A stretch of DNA of 64,000 nt, taken from DASYXW01 sp035934405 (GTDB taxonomy: Bacteria > Acidobacteriota > Terriglobia > UBA7540). Of the stretch, positions 16,526 through 25,232 are shown piece by piece. Each line of letters begins with the position of its first letter. Position 1 is the stretch's first letter. The DNA is taken from contig DASYXW010000029.1 of NCBI GenBank assembly GCA_035934405.1, positions 25,453 to 89,452 on the forward strand, read 5' to 3'. A model generated the notes under the pieces. It did not search any database. It saw nothing but the letters and a program-made list of their open reading frames with translations, and was not told the DNA's origin. Both the position numbers and the translations under genes were made by a program.

Positions 16526-17143
16526 ATGAAACCAGACCCCAACATTGATGGGAGCAGGAAGCCGGTGTCGCGCCGGGCTTTTCTGGGCGGAGCCTTCGCT
16601 CTGACGGCCGGAGCGGTAGCCGCAAAGAGCTTGGCGGGTCGCTGGGGCTCCCGGCCGGGGCCGTCTTCAGGCGCCAAGCCGACGCCTGAGGAAGTTGAGA
16701 TTGTGCAATTCACCGACGATGGCAAGAAAGAGGGAGTGGCGATGGTTCAGAAAGTCATCAAGTCCGACCAGGAATGGAAGCGCCAGTTGACGCCGGAGCA
16801 GTATGACGTCACGCGCCACGCGGGCACCGAGCCGGCGTTCACCGGGAAGTACTGGAATCTGCACGAAAAAGGCATCTTCCGGTGCGTTTGCTGCGGCAAC
16901 GCTCTCTTCAGTTCCGACACCAAGTATGACTCCGGCACCGGCTGGCCCAGTTTCTGGCAGCCCATCGCCAAAGAGAACGTCCGCGAGCGCACCGATTCCA
17001 GTTTTGGCATGAGCCGGACGGAGGTCACCTGCACGGAGTGCGACGCGCACCTCGGGCACGTGTTTGACGACGGCCCCCAGCCTACCGGCCTGCGCTACTG
17101 CATGAACTCCGCCGCCCTGAACTTCATCAAGAAAGAAGGGTAG
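16526..17143 (+). CDS. msrB: Peptide-methionine (R)-S-oxide reductase with Tat signal
   Basis: Reduces methionine-R-sulfoxide in proteins. The N-terminus has a twin-arginine signal (SRRAFLGGAFALTAGAVAA), so the enzyme is predicted to work outside the cytoplasm. The SelR domain occupies the last 135 residues: zinc sites CVCCG and CTECDAHLGHVFDDG, the substrate motif GTGWPSFW, and the catalytic cysteine in GLRYCMNSAAL. The ATG at 16517 is too close to GGAGGT; the ATG at 16526 (MKPDPN) has proper spacing. A zinc-bearing MsrB exported folded through Tat is consistent with cofactor loading in the cytoplasm. An external electron donor would be needed; none is encoded nearby, although a frameshifted DoxX-like gene follows. 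Confidence 0.93.
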   Translation: MKPDPNIDGSRKPVSRRAFLGGAFALTAGAVAAKSLAGRWGSRPGPSSGAKPTPEEVEIVQFTDDGKKEGVAMVQKVIKSDQEWKRQLTPEQYDVTRHAGTEPAFTGKYWNLHEKGIFRCVCCGNALFSSDTKYDSGTGWPSFWQPIAKENVRERTDSSFGMSRTEVTCTECDAHLGHVFDDGPQPTGLRYCMNSAALNFIKKEG

Positions 17144-17144
17144 G

Positions 17145-17380
17145 CTATCTCAGTAGGCTCCACGGCCAGGGCTGCGGAATGGCCAGCAGCATCAGCAGCG
17201 CGCCGAGCAATCCCAGGTTCTTCATGAAGTGGGTCAGGTCCGCCATGCGCGCCGGCGCCGGAGTTCCCTTGCCCTTGGCGTAGTACGCCGCCATCATGCC
17301 AAGCTTGGTGAAGTGGTTGAATCCCGCAGCCAGAAAGTACCCCCCAGGACGATTCTTCCAATCAGAAATGTCACGTCCAT
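17145..17380 (-). pseudogene. DoxX-like membrane protein gene with frameshift in a G6 run
   Basis: The downstream frame encodes YFLAAGFNHFTKLGMMAAYY followed by KGTPAPARMADLTHF and a hydrophobic helix LLGALLMLLAIP, the pattern of DoxX-family proteins (NHF, then a GxPxP loop). The natural start is the ATG at 17380 with AAGAGGA in front, giving MDVTFLIGRIVLGG, which is the expected first membrane helix, but in a different frame. The switch occurs at a run of six G on the minus strand. One extra G would restore a 78-residue protein. It may be an assembly error, phase variation or a true mutation. A longer alternative frame from 17411 avoids the shift but has a non-hydrophobic N-terminus. Confidence 0.65.
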
Positions 17381-17438
17381 GTGTCCTCTTTATGGCCATT
17401 GGATGAGTCAAGGCGGACTCGGGGTGCGCGCAGTCAGA

Positions 17439-17609
17439 TTACCAGGCGAGAGCGACGCCAAGGATCAGGATCAGCGCCATCGCGGCATTCGCCACCGCAA
17501 GGTAGGGATGCTTAGAGAAGGCTTGGTAGGCGACCCAGGCTTGGAGACCGGCCAGTGCCAGCAGCGTGATGCCCCACAGTCGTCGCTGCCTTTGCCACCG
17601 CAATGCCAT
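17439..17609 (-). CDS. Small two-helix membrane protein
   Basis: A 56-residue frame reading MALRWQRQRRLWGITLLALA then GLQAWVAYQAF, a short loop SKHPYL, and AVANAAMALILILGVALAW. Two clear transmembrane helices with a basic N-terminus (inside by the positive-inside rule). GATGGG-type sequence lies in front of the start. It is followed on the same strand by the frameshifted DoxX-like gene, with 28 bp between, and the two may form one transcript. No family is recognised. Confidence 0.5.
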   Translation of the reverse strand: MALRWQRQRRLWGITLLALAGLQAWVAYQAFSKHPYLAVANAAMALILILGVALAW

Positions 17610-17768
17610 GCGTCGAACCCATCCTATTTGTCCTTTCGGCCCATACGGCCGAGTCCATGAGTGCGTCCGCGCGGCGCGTCCAGTTCTCGCGGCGGCAGAA
17701 ACTCGCGGCGTGAGCGGCAGACTGCGCTAGAATGTCGGGTTCGCAACCGGCGTGAGCGGCGAGCCTTG

Positions 17769-18839
17769 ATGGGCGCTTCGATATCCCCGGTCCTTGATTC
17801 CGCGATGTCCTTAATGATGCAGGAAATCCTGGAGCAGCCACGGGCGCTGCGGCGCACGCTGGAGGCCGAGCGCGCCCATGCGCTCGAGTTCAAGCGCTTT
17901 GCCGCGAAGCAACGCTTCCGCCTGATCGTGCTGGTGGCGCGCGGCACGTCAGACAACGCGGCGCTTTTCGGCCGTTACCTGTTGGAGATTACGACCGGCA
18001 TTCCCGTCTCGCTCTGCGCGCCGTCCGTTCACACGCTCTACCACGCGCGGCTCCGCTTGCGCGGCGCGCTCGTGGTCGGCATCTCACAGTCCGGCGAAGC
18101 TACCGACATCAACCTGGTGCTCGAATCCGCCCGGCGGCAGGGCGCGTATACGGTGGGAATCACCAACGAGGCTCGTTCGCCGCTGGCGCGCCTGGTGGAC
18201 GACGTGTTCCTGGTCCGCGCCGGCCGGCAGCGATCGGTGGCAGCGACGAAGACCTATACCGGGCAACTCTTGATGTTTTACCTGCTCGCCTCGGCGCTGG
18301 GTCCCCAGGTGACCTTCGATGATGTGAGGCGGATTCCGTCGTATGTCGAGCAGGCGGTCAAGCTTCACTCCGAGCTCGGCGAGGTTGTGGAGCGCTACCG
18401 TTACATGCGGCAGTGCGTGGTGGTGGGCCGCGGCCTCAATTACGCTAATGCTTTTGAGCTCGCGCTGAAGTTGATGGAGACCTGCTACGTGGTCGCCGAA
18501 CGGTTTTCTTCCGCCGACTTCCTCCATGGGCCGATCGCCATGATCGAGCGCGACTTCCCGGTGCTCATGCTGATGCCGCCGGGCAGGACCTTTGGTGACT
18601 TGAAAAAACTCGTCACGCGTCTACGCGGCCTCCACGCTGACACGCTGGCGATTTCTTCGGCCGGCGCCCGCCTGCCGGCGGCCACGCGCGTGATTCGCGT
18701 TCCGGGCCCCATTCCGGAAATCTACACGCCGATTCCGTACATTGTTCCCGGGCAGCTTTTCGCGGCGCTGCTGGCGGAGGTCAAAGGCTTCGACCCGGAC
18801 AAGCCGCGGTCGTTGCAGATCGTCACGAGGACGGTATAG
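17769..18839 (+). CDS. SIS-domain sugar isomerase (GlmS/AgaS-type, no glutaminase domain)
   Basis: A protein of 356 residues with two tandem SIS domains, as in the isomerase half of GlmS, but lacking the N-terminal glutaminase domain. The start region reads MSLMMQEILEQPRALRRTLE; then LIVLVARGTSDNAALFGRYL and VVGISQSGEATDINLVLE form the first sugar-phosphate site, and VVVGRGLNYANAFELALKLMETC the second. The frame is open further upstream (to 17661), but that part is arginine-rich and has no homology pattern; ATG at 17769 or 17805 is more likely. Related proteins deaminate or isomerise amino-sugar phosphates. A GH3 hexosaminidase gene follows 75 bp downstream, which fits a role in use of N-acetylglucosamine or N-acetylgalactosamine. 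Confidence 0.88.
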   Translation: MGASISPVLDSAMSLMMQEILEQPRALRRTLEAERAHALEFKRFAAKQRFRLIVLVARGTSDNAALFGRYLLEITTGIPVSLCAPSVHTLYHARLRLRGALVVGISQSGEATDINLVLESARRQGAYTVGITNEARSPLARLVDDVFLVRAGRQRSVAATKTYTGQLLMFYLLASALGPQVTFDDVRRIPSYVEQAVKLHSELGEVVERYRYMRQCVVVGRGLNYANAFELALKLMETCYVVAERFSSADFLHGPIAMIERDFPVLMLMPPGRTFGDLKKLVTRLRGLHADTLAISSAGARLPAATRVIRVPGPIPEIYTPIPYIVPGQLFAALLAEVKGFDPDKPRSLQIVTRTV

Positions 18840-18914
18840 AGCAGTGGCTAGTGGTTAGTGGCGAGTGGCTAAAGAACGCGGCGCGTCGGTCACTCGGAAG
18901 GGATTGAGTCAACA

Positions 18915-20666
18915 ATGAACAGGGTTACGCTTGTCGTAAGCACGATACTGACGCTCGGCGCGATGCCGGCATTTGCCCAATTTCAGTTGACCCCGCCCCA
19001 GCAAGCCTGGGTTGATCAGACGCTTTCTCACATGACGCTCGATGAAAAAATCGGTGCGGTGCTCTGCCCCGTCACCGACACCGGGTTCATCAACGTGGAT
19101 AGCGATGACTTTCAGGCCATCAAGGACAACATCCAGAAGTACCACGTCGGCTGCTATCACGTGGAAGGCTACTCAGGCGGCAATCCCATCTCGGCGGCCC
19201 TGCTCATCAGCCGCATGCAGTCGCTCGCGAAGGTTCCGCTGCTCATCACCGCCGACCTCGAAGGCGGAGCAGGATACGAGTTTGACGGCGCCACGCGCTT
19301 CCCGCGCGGCATGGCGATCGGGGCGACGGGCAACACGCAATACGCTTACGACGCCGCCAGTTTCACGGCGAAGGAAGCGAAGGCGATGGGTATCGACGTG
19401 AACTTCTACCCCGTCGTCGACGTGAACAACAATCCGCAGAATCCCATCATCAACATCCGATCGTTCGGCGAAAGTCCCGAGAACGTGGGCGACTTTGGCG
19501 CCGCGTATGTGAAAGGCACGCAGGACGCTGGCATCATCGCCACCGCCAAGCATTTCCCCGGCCACGGCGATACAAGCGTCGATTCCCACCTGGAGCTGCC
19601 GATCGTCAATTTCGACCGCGCGCGCCTCGATCTCATCGAGCTTCCACCGTTCGAGGCCGCCATCAAGGCCGGTGCGGACGCGGTGATGACGGCGCACATC
19701 GCCGAGCCGCAGATGGAGAAAGACACGCCGAACTTGCCGGCTTCTCTCTCGACGGACCTTACCACCGGCCTGCTGCGCCACGACCTCGGCTTCAAGGGTT
19801 TGGTTTTCACCGACGCGCTGGTGATGCATGCCATCAGCGCCAACTTCGGCGCCGAGCAAGCACCGGTGATGGCGATTAAGGCGGGCGCCGACGTGGCGCT
19901 CGAACCGGAAGACATTCCCAAGTCGTTCGCGGCGCTGAAGGCCGCAGTCAGCAAAGGTGACATCACCGAAGCGCGGCTCGACGAGTCGGTCCGCCGCCTG
20001 CTTGCCGCCAAGGCCTGGGAGGGACTGAACGCTCACGCTGCGCCCGACCTCACCCAAGTCGATGCTACGGTCGGCGGCCGTGACGCCGGCGAGAAGGCTG
20101 ACGAAATCATGGAGCATGCCGTCACCTTGGTGAAGGACGACAAGCGCGCTCTTCCGCTCAAATTGAATCCGGACGAGGACGTCCTGCTGCTGAACATCAT
20201 GGATTCGAGCGATGTGGAGTACCATGACGCTCCCGGCCTCACTTTCCGCCAAGAGTTTGAGAAGCGCCACTCGAAGACGCTCTACGTCGCCGTGCCCCCG
20301 ACCATCTCGCCCAACGAAATCAGCCTGATCTTGCAGCTCGCCGAGCGCTACCACACGATCGTGGTCTCGTGCTCCATCCGTATCGCTTCGTACAAAGGTT
20401 CGGTGGGCCTGAACGACGTTCAGCAAAACCTGGTGAAGGAACTTGCGACGCACAACGGGCCGTTCGTGTTCGCGCTGTTCGGCAGTCCCTACCTACTGGA
20501 CTACATTCCGGAGCTGCCGAGTTACGTCCTCGCCTACGAGTACTACCCGGGCGCCGAGCGCGCCGTGGTCCGAGCGCTCTTCGGCGAGATCCCATTTCAA
20601 GGAAAGCTGCCGGTGACGGTGGGCAATTTCCCCGTGGGTTTCAGCCTGAAGCCGCCACCGGAATAG
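18915..20666 (+). CDS. Exported glycoside hydrolase family 3 beta-N-acetylhexosaminidase
   Basis: Releases terminal N-acetylhexosamine (NagZ-like reaction). A signal peptide (MNRVTLVVSTILTLGAMPAFAQ) directs it to the periplasm or outside. The GH3 domain (about residues 40-380) has the NagZ-type signature AKHFPGHGDTSVDSH, whose Asp/His pair is the family's general acid/base, and the nucleophile aspartate in GLVFTDALVMHA. A C-terminal domain (about 390-580) ends LPVTVGNFPVGFSL. E. coli NagZ is cytoplasmic and shorter; this 583-residue exported form with extra domain is the type common in Bacteroidetes and Acidobacteria. The upstream SIS protein and downstream isomerase-like gene suggest an amino-sugar or peptidoglycan-scavenging cluster. 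Confidence 0.92.
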   Translation: MNRVTLVVSTILTLGAMPAFAQFQLTPPQQAWVDQTLSHMTLDEKIGAVLCPVTDTGFINVDSDDFQAIKDNIQKYHVGCYHVEGYSGGNPISAALLISRMQSLAKVPLLITADLEGGAGYEFDGATRFPRGMAIGATGNTQYAYDAASFTAKEAKAMGIDVNFYPVVDVNNNPQNPIINIRSFGESPENVGDFGAAYVKGTQDAGIIATAKHFPGHGDTSVDSHLELPIVNFDRARLDLIELPPFEAAIKAGADAVMTAHIAEPQMEKDTPNLPASLSTDLTTGLLRHDLGFKGLVFTDALVMHAISANFGAEQAPVMAIKAGADVALEPEDIPKSFAALKAAVSKGDITEARLDESVRRLLAAKAWEGLNAHAAPDLTQVDATVGGRDAGEKADEIMEHAVTLVKDDKRALPLKLNPDEDVLLLNIMDSSDVEYHDAPGLTFRQEFEKRHSKTLYVAVPPTISPNEISLILQLAERYHTIVVSCSIRIASYKGSVGLNDVQQNLVKELATHNGPFVFALFGSPYLLDYIPELPSYVLAYEYYPGAERAVVRALFGEIPFQGKLPVTVGNFPVGFSLKPPPE

Positions 20667-20691
20667 GAACCGGCCATAGAGGAAGGTCAGG

Positions 20692-21645
20692 ATGGGGCAG
20701 TTCACGCGCCGAAGGTTTCTTGCAGATTCAGCGCTCCTCGCGGCTAGCGCGGCCGCGCTCGGCTTCGCCCGGTCTCCAGCCCCGTCCCCGCCGGAGCCGC
20801 ACCTAAGTTTTCCCACGGCGCCGCGTGAACGCCTGGCCGTGGCCTCCTATCCTTTTCGCAAGTTCATTGACAGCCCTTTCAATCTCGGCCGCGACCACAC
20901 CGAACCCGGCATGGACCTCGAGGGTTTCGCCGCGATGGTCGTCAAGCGGTTCAACGTTCGCGGCATCGAGCTGCTCAACAATCACTTCGCCTCCACTGAC
21001 GCGGCATACCTCAGCCAGCTTCGCAACGCGTTCGAAAAAGCCGGGGTTCACGTGGTGAATATTCCCGTCGACATCCATCACAGCTTGTATGACCCGGATG
21101 CGGCCAAGCGGCAGACGGCGATGGACGAAGCGCAGAAATGGGTGGGCGTCGCCGTTGCGGTCGGCTCACCGAGTGTCCGCATCCACATCGAAGGGGTACG
21201 TGGCCTCGCGCCGGACGTGGGGCGTGCGGCGGAGAGCCTGCGCCAGGTGGCGTCTTATGGAGCCGAAAAGAATATCGTCGTGAACCTCGAAAATGACGAT
21301 TTGGTAAGCGAAGACGCTTTCTTTGTGGTCAAGGTCATCGACGCCGTGAACAGCCCTTACCTGCGCGCCCTGCCGGACTTCTGCAATTCCATGCTGGCAG
21401 GCATGCCGGAATTCAATTACGACGCGCTCACCCTGATGTTCAAACACGCTTACAACATTTCGCACATGAAGGACTCCGAAGCCGGCGACAGCGGCAAGGT
21501 GTACACGATCGACGTCGCCCGCACTTTTGCCATCGCCAAGGCTGCCAACTATGACGGCTATTTCTCCATGGAATGGGACCGGCCCGGAGATCCGTATAAG
21601 GGTACGGAACGATTGATCGAAGAAAGCTTGAAGCATCTGGCATAA
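20692..21645 (+). CDS. Tat-exported sugar phosphate isomerase/epimerase-like TIM-barrel protein
   Basis: A 317-residue protein with a twin-arginine signal (TRRRFLADSALLAASAAALG) and an AP-endonuclease-2/xylose-isomerase-like TIM barrel. Barrel strands are visible as VRGIELLNNHF, VVNIPVDI, VRIHIEGV, IVVNLENDD, ISHMKDSEAG and GYFSMEWDRP. The acidic and histidine residues in ENDD, HMKD and EWD are the usual metal ligands. Substrate is unknown. It lies 25 bp after the hexosaminidase gene, so the two are probably co-transcribed, and both products would be outside the cytoplasm. Confidence 0.85.
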   Translation: MGQFTRRRFLADSALLAASAAALGFARSPAPSPPEPHLSFPTAPRERLAVASYPFRKFIDSPFNLGRDHTEPGMDLEGFAAMVVKRFNVRGIELLNNHFASTDAAYLSQLRNAFEKAGVHVVNIPVDIHHSLYDPDAAKRQTAMDEAQKWVGVAVAVGSPSVRIHIEGVRGLAPDVGRAAESLRQVASYGAEKNIVVNLENDDLVSEDAFFVVKVIDAVNSPYLRALPDFCNSMLAGMPEFNYDALTLMFKHAYNISHMKDSEAGDSGKVYTIDVARTFAIAKAANYDGYFSMEWDRPGDPYKGTERLIEESLKHLA

Positions 21646-21769
21646 CGAGTTCGCCGGATCAGGCCGGGGGTTGGACGCCACAGGCAGACTGGCTGGCCCT
21701 TCGTGAGGTATGATGGAAGTGAGGACCCGTGAAGTCGACACGATGCGACCGGGCAAGAAAGAAGGTTGA

Positions 21770-23227
21770 GTGGCTGAAGAGCGATTGAAGCTGGCCGTAT
21801 TCATAGATTTTGACAACATCCAGATCGGCGTGAAGGACACGCTGGGCAAGGACCTCGATGTTTCGCTGGTGCTTGAAGCCCTGAAGGAGCGTGGCGAAGT
21901 TGTCACCAAGGTGGCCTACGGCGACTGGCACCGCGCCGGCGACCAGAGCCGCCAGATGACGCAGCACGCCGTCCAGATGGTGCAGCGCAACGTGACGCCG
22001 CGCGGCGACAAGAACGGCGCCGACATCAATCTGGCGCTCGACGCCCTGGAGATGGCGTTCAATCGAAGTCACATCAACACCTTCGCCATCGTGGGCGGCG
22101 ACAGCGATTTCATCGCTTTGGTGGAAAAGCTCAAGCAGTATGACAAGCGCGTGTTCGTGGTGGGCGGCCGCGCCTTCACCTCGAACATCCTGCAGCGCAA
22201 CTGCACGGAGTTCATCGCATACGAAAACCTGCTCAAGCCGAGCGAAGCTCCGCCGCGGCGCGCGACGCGGCGGGGTGAGGCTCCCCCTCGCGCCTCACTC
22301 GAAACCCGTCCGCTTCCCGAAGCCTTCCCCAACGTTCAGCGGGCGCTGAAGATTCTGGCGGAGCGCGAAGTTTCACCGCAGTTGGGGCTGATTAAAAGCA
22401 CGCTGTTGCAGCTCGATTCCACGTTCAGCGAGCGGACCTACGGCGCCTCCACTTTCCTCGAATTCATGCAGAAGATGGAGCAGGCACGGCTGGTTCATCT
22501 GCGCCGCATCGATCGCGGGTACCTGGTGGAGCTTGCCGACAGTGATGCGGAGCACGCCGCGCCCGAAACTGCCGCCGCAGAGAACGGAGGTGAAGGCGCG
22601 GAGCCGGCGGCCGTTGAAGCCGCTGCCGCTCCAGAGCAGACCATGACCAGCGAAGAGGCGATGGGTGCGGTGCGCCAGGCCATGACTGCCGCCACCGAGA
22701 AATCGCCCAACCGCCCGCTCTACCTGCGGCACATCCGCCAGGCCTTGCGCACCGTGGACAAAGCCTTCGATGAGCGCCGCGCCGGTTTCCACGGCATCCT
22801 GGACCTGCTCCATCAGGCGCAGCGCGAGGGCCTGGCCCGCCTGCAACGCGACCGCAAGGGCGTATGGCGAATCTTTCCGGCCTCCGCAGCCGGCGCTGCT
22901 CCTGCCGGGGTTCCGGCAGGCGAAGAGGCGGCAGCCTCCGCAGACGTCGTCCAGGGCGAAGCCGCAGCGAGCACTGATTTTTGGTTGCCGGGAGAAGTGC
23001 CCATCGCGCGCGAGACCACGGTGGAAGCGGCTCCCGAGGCGGCACCCGGCGCGGACGCGGCAGCTTACTCTCGGTCAACGACCGACGAGGAAGAGTCTTC
23101 GGCCGAAACGCCTGCCTCGCCGCGAAAGGTTCGAAGGCCACGCTCGGCAAAGCCTTCAACGAAGCCCCGCACCCGCAAGGCCTCGCCGCGCCGCAAGTCG
23201 AAGGAGACGCTGGCAGCGACCGATTGA
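21770..23227 (+). CDS. NYN-domain protein with two OST-HTH/LOTUS domains
   Basis: A 485-residue putative RNA-acting protein. Residues 1-155 are a NYN (PIN-like) nuclease-fold domain with acidic residues in AVFIDFDNIQIG, KNGADINLALDALEMA and FAIVGGDSDFIALVEKL. Two winged-helix OST-HTH/LOTUS domains follow: about 190-255 (NVQRALKILAEREVSPQLGL ... GYLVEL) and about 300-375 (RPLYLRHIRQALR ... GVWRIF). The last 110 residues are Ala/Glu/Pro-rich and end in a Lys/Arg-rich tail that could bind nucleic acid. The start is GTG after AAGAAAGAAGG. LOTUS domains bind RNA, including G-quadruplex RNA in some studied cases. Two LOTUS domains in a bacterial NYN protein make RNA decay or surveillance the best guess. 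Confidence 0.88.
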   Translation: MAEERLKLAVFIDFDNIQIGVKDTLGKDLDVSLVLEALKERGEVVTKVAYGDWHRAGDQSRQMTQHAVQMVQRNVTPRGDKNGADINLALDALEMAFNRSHINTFAIVGGDSDFIALVEKLKQYDKRVFVVGGRAFTSNILQRNCTEFIAYENLLKPSEAPPRRATRRGEAPPRASLETRPLPEAFPNVQRALKILAEREVSPQLGLIKSTLLQLDSTFSERTYGASTFLEFMQKMEQARLVHLRRIDRGYLVELADSDAEHAAPETAAAENGGEGAEPAAVEAAAAPEQTMTSEEAMGAVRQAMTAATEKSPNRPLYLRHIRQALRTVDKAFDERRAGFHGILDLLHQAQREGLARLQRDRKGVWRIFPASAAGAAPAGVPAGEEAAASADVVQGEAAASTDFWLPGEVPIARETTVEAAPEAAPGADAAAYSRSTTDEEESSAETPASPRKVRRPRSAKPSTKPRTRKASPRRKSKETLAATD

Positions 23228-23280
23228 GAAGCGGTGGCGGACAAGGCCCCGGTATGACTCGTTATGAAAGGAAAAGTGCT

Positions 23281-24000
23281 ATGAGAAGTTTTGCAATCCT
23301 GGTTTTGGCCGCCCTCAGCGCCAGTTCCGTTGCTCTGGGGGCGAATGAGAGCAAGGAGGCGCAACGGCTCCGGAACGCCACCTACGTCGTCAACGAAGTC
23401 ATGCAAACACCGGAGAACGGCATCCCGCGCGACCTGCTGGACCGCGCCGTCTGCGTCGGCATCGTGCCCTCGGAAAAGAAAGGCGCCTTCATCCTGGGCG
23501 GCTCCTTTGGACGCGGCGCCCTCGTCTGCCGTCGCGGCGGCACCGGGCCGTGGGGCGCTCCATCCCTGTTCACGCTGTACAGCGGAAGCTGGGGATTTCA
23601 GATTGGCGGCCAGGCCACTGACATCGTGTTCATTGTGATGAACACCGGAGGCATGCGGAAGCTCTTGCAAAGCGGCGTAAAGTTGGGCGCCGACGCCTCG
23701 GTCGCCGCTGGACCGGTGGGCCGCAAGGCGGAAGGCGCCACCGACGTGCAATTGCACGCCGAGATCCTTAGCTACTCACGCTCGCGCGGACTGTTCGCCG
23801 GTCTCTCGCTCGATGGGGGCGTGTTGAGGCAGGACGAAGACGGCAACCAGCGTCTTTACGGCAAGGCGGTGACGGCGAAGGACGTTCTGATCAAGGGTGA
23901 TGTTCCTGCGCCCGCCGCGGCCGAGCCCCTCGACCGGATTCTGATGAAGTATTCACCCCACGGCGGCGCGCCGTTCGCGGATATGTCGCAAGGCAAATGA
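23281..24000 (+). CDS. Exported SYLF (YSC84-like) lipid-binding-domain protein
   Basis: A 239-residue protein with signal peptide (MRSFAILVLAALSASSVALGA). The rest is a SYLF domain: RLRNATYVVNEVMQTPENGI, then VGIVPSEKKGAFILGGSFG, GAPSLFTLYSGSWGFQIGG, DIVFIVMNTGG and the ending RSRGLFAGLSLDGGVL. In eukaryotes the domain binds phosphoinositides; the bacterial role is unknown. The frame is open upstream to 23254 (MTRYERKSAMRSF), but the ATG at 23281 starts directly at the signal peptide. It follows the NYN/LOTUS gene by 53 bp. Confidence 0.88.
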   Translation: MRSFAILVLAALSASSVALGANESKEAQRLRNATYVVNEVMQTPENGIPRDLLDRAVCVGIVPSEKKGAFILGGSFGRGALVCRRGGTGPWGAPSLFTLYSGSWGFQIGGQATDIVFIVMNTGGMRKLLQSGVKLGADASVAAGPVGRKAEGATDVQLHAEILSYSRSRGLFAGLSLDGGVLRQDEDGNQRLYGKAVTAKDVLIKGDVPAPAAAEPLDRILMKYSPHGGAPFADMSQGK

Positions 24001-24050
24001 GGTTTGGAAGCCCTGGCCTAGCTGCCAAATCCTCACCCCCAAGTCCCAGC

Positions 24051-25019
24051 CTACTTGAGTTCGCCCGCGTAAATCTTCATCACCGTTTGCAGGAACCGCA
24101 CGGCGTGCTCGCGAGGCCGCTGGAATGAGTTGCGGCCGATGATGGAGCCGAAGCCGCCGCCGTCGCGGATGGCGCGCGCCTCGCTGAAAATATCCTCGTC
24201 GTTGTCCTTCTTGGCCCCGCCGGAAAAAATCACGATACGCCGGCCGTCGAAGGCGCTTTGGACCACGTGCCGGACGCGCTCCGCCAGCGTCCCGATGGGC
24301 ACTCCGGTCGCCTCGTACACTTTTTTCGCAGCCGCCTGCTCGATGAAATCCGTCGGCAGCTTTACTTTGATCACGTGCGCGCCGAGTTGCGCTGCGATCT
24401 GGGCGGCGTAAGCGACCACGTCAATCGCCGTCTCGCCCTCCTTGCTCAGCGCCGATCCCCGTGGGTACGACCACACCACCACGGCCAGGCCGTGACTCTT
24501 CGCCTCTTCCGCCAGTCCGCGCAATTGCTGGTACATTTCCTGGGCGTGCGCCGAGCCGGGATAAATCGTGAAGCCGATGGCGACGCAGCCGAGGCGCAAC
24601 GCGTCATGGACGCTCGCCGTGACGGCGGAGATGGGATCTTTTTCGTCGCAAAGCACATCATGGTTGTTGAGCTTCAGGATGAGCGGAATCTCACCGGCGT
24701 GCCGCGCCGCCGCCGCTTCCAGGAATCCCAGCGGAGCCGCGTACGCATTGCACCCGGCCTCGAGCGCCATCTCAAAGTGATAGTTCGGATCGTAAGCGGG
24801 AGGGTTCACCGCGAAGCTCCGCGCCGGTCCGTGCTCAAAGCCCTGGTCGACCGGCAGGATCACGAACTTGCCCGTGCCGGCCAGATAACCGTGGTTCATT
24901 AAACGCGCCAGATTGGTCTTCGTGCCGGGGCTATCGCTCTCGTACCAGCTCAGAATCTCGCGCACTCGTTCCGTCATTCGGCCCGCTTTGATTTCCGGCC
25001 TCGCTGTAACGCTCGCCAT
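24051..25019 (-). CDS. fbaB: Class I fructose-bisphosphate aldolase (DhnA/FbaB type)
   Basis: Cleaves fructose-1,6-bisphosphate to dihydroxyacetone phosphate and glyceraldehyde-3-phosphate without metal. The 322-residue protein has the DhnA-type features: FVILPVDQGFEHGPARSFA near residue 53, VWSYPRGSAL, the Schiff-base lysine in AHVIKVKLPTDFIE (the KVKLP segment), and phosphate-binding glycines in RIVIFSGGAKKDNDE and GSIIGRNSFQRP. It is the archaeal-type class I enzyme rather than the mammalian type. It converges with the SYLF gene. No operon partner is next to it. Confidence 0.93.
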   Translation of the reverse strand: MASVTARPEIKAGRMTERVREILSWYESDSPGTKTNLARLMNHGYLAGTGKFVILPVDQGFEHGPARSFAVNPPAYDPNYHFEMALEAGCNAYAAPLGFLEAAAARHAGEIPLILKLNNHDVLCDEKDPISAVTASVHDALRLGCVAIGFTIYPGSAHAQEMYQQLRGLAEEAKSHGLAVVVWSYPRGSALSKEGETAIDVVAYAAQIAAQLGAHVIKVKLPTDFIEQAAAKKVYEATGVPIGTLAERVRHVVQSAFDGRRIVIFSGGAKKDNDEDIFSEARAIRDGGGFGSIIGRNSFQRPREHAVRFLQTVMKIYAGELK

Positions 25020-25232
25020 GCTGACGCCTCCGAAACACTTGGGATGAAGCCCGCTATCTTAGCACAGGCGCGCGTGGGTCGAAAATGGAGCCGGTTTATG
25101 TCGTTTCTAATACCGTCGAGCCGGCTCCCAGGATCAGCACCCCAGTGGTAGAGTAGGATTGTTGGCTCGACGACAGGTCTTGAAAGCGCGCACCAGTTTC
25201 CGGCATAATGCATCCAGTTTTGGAGTACGACC

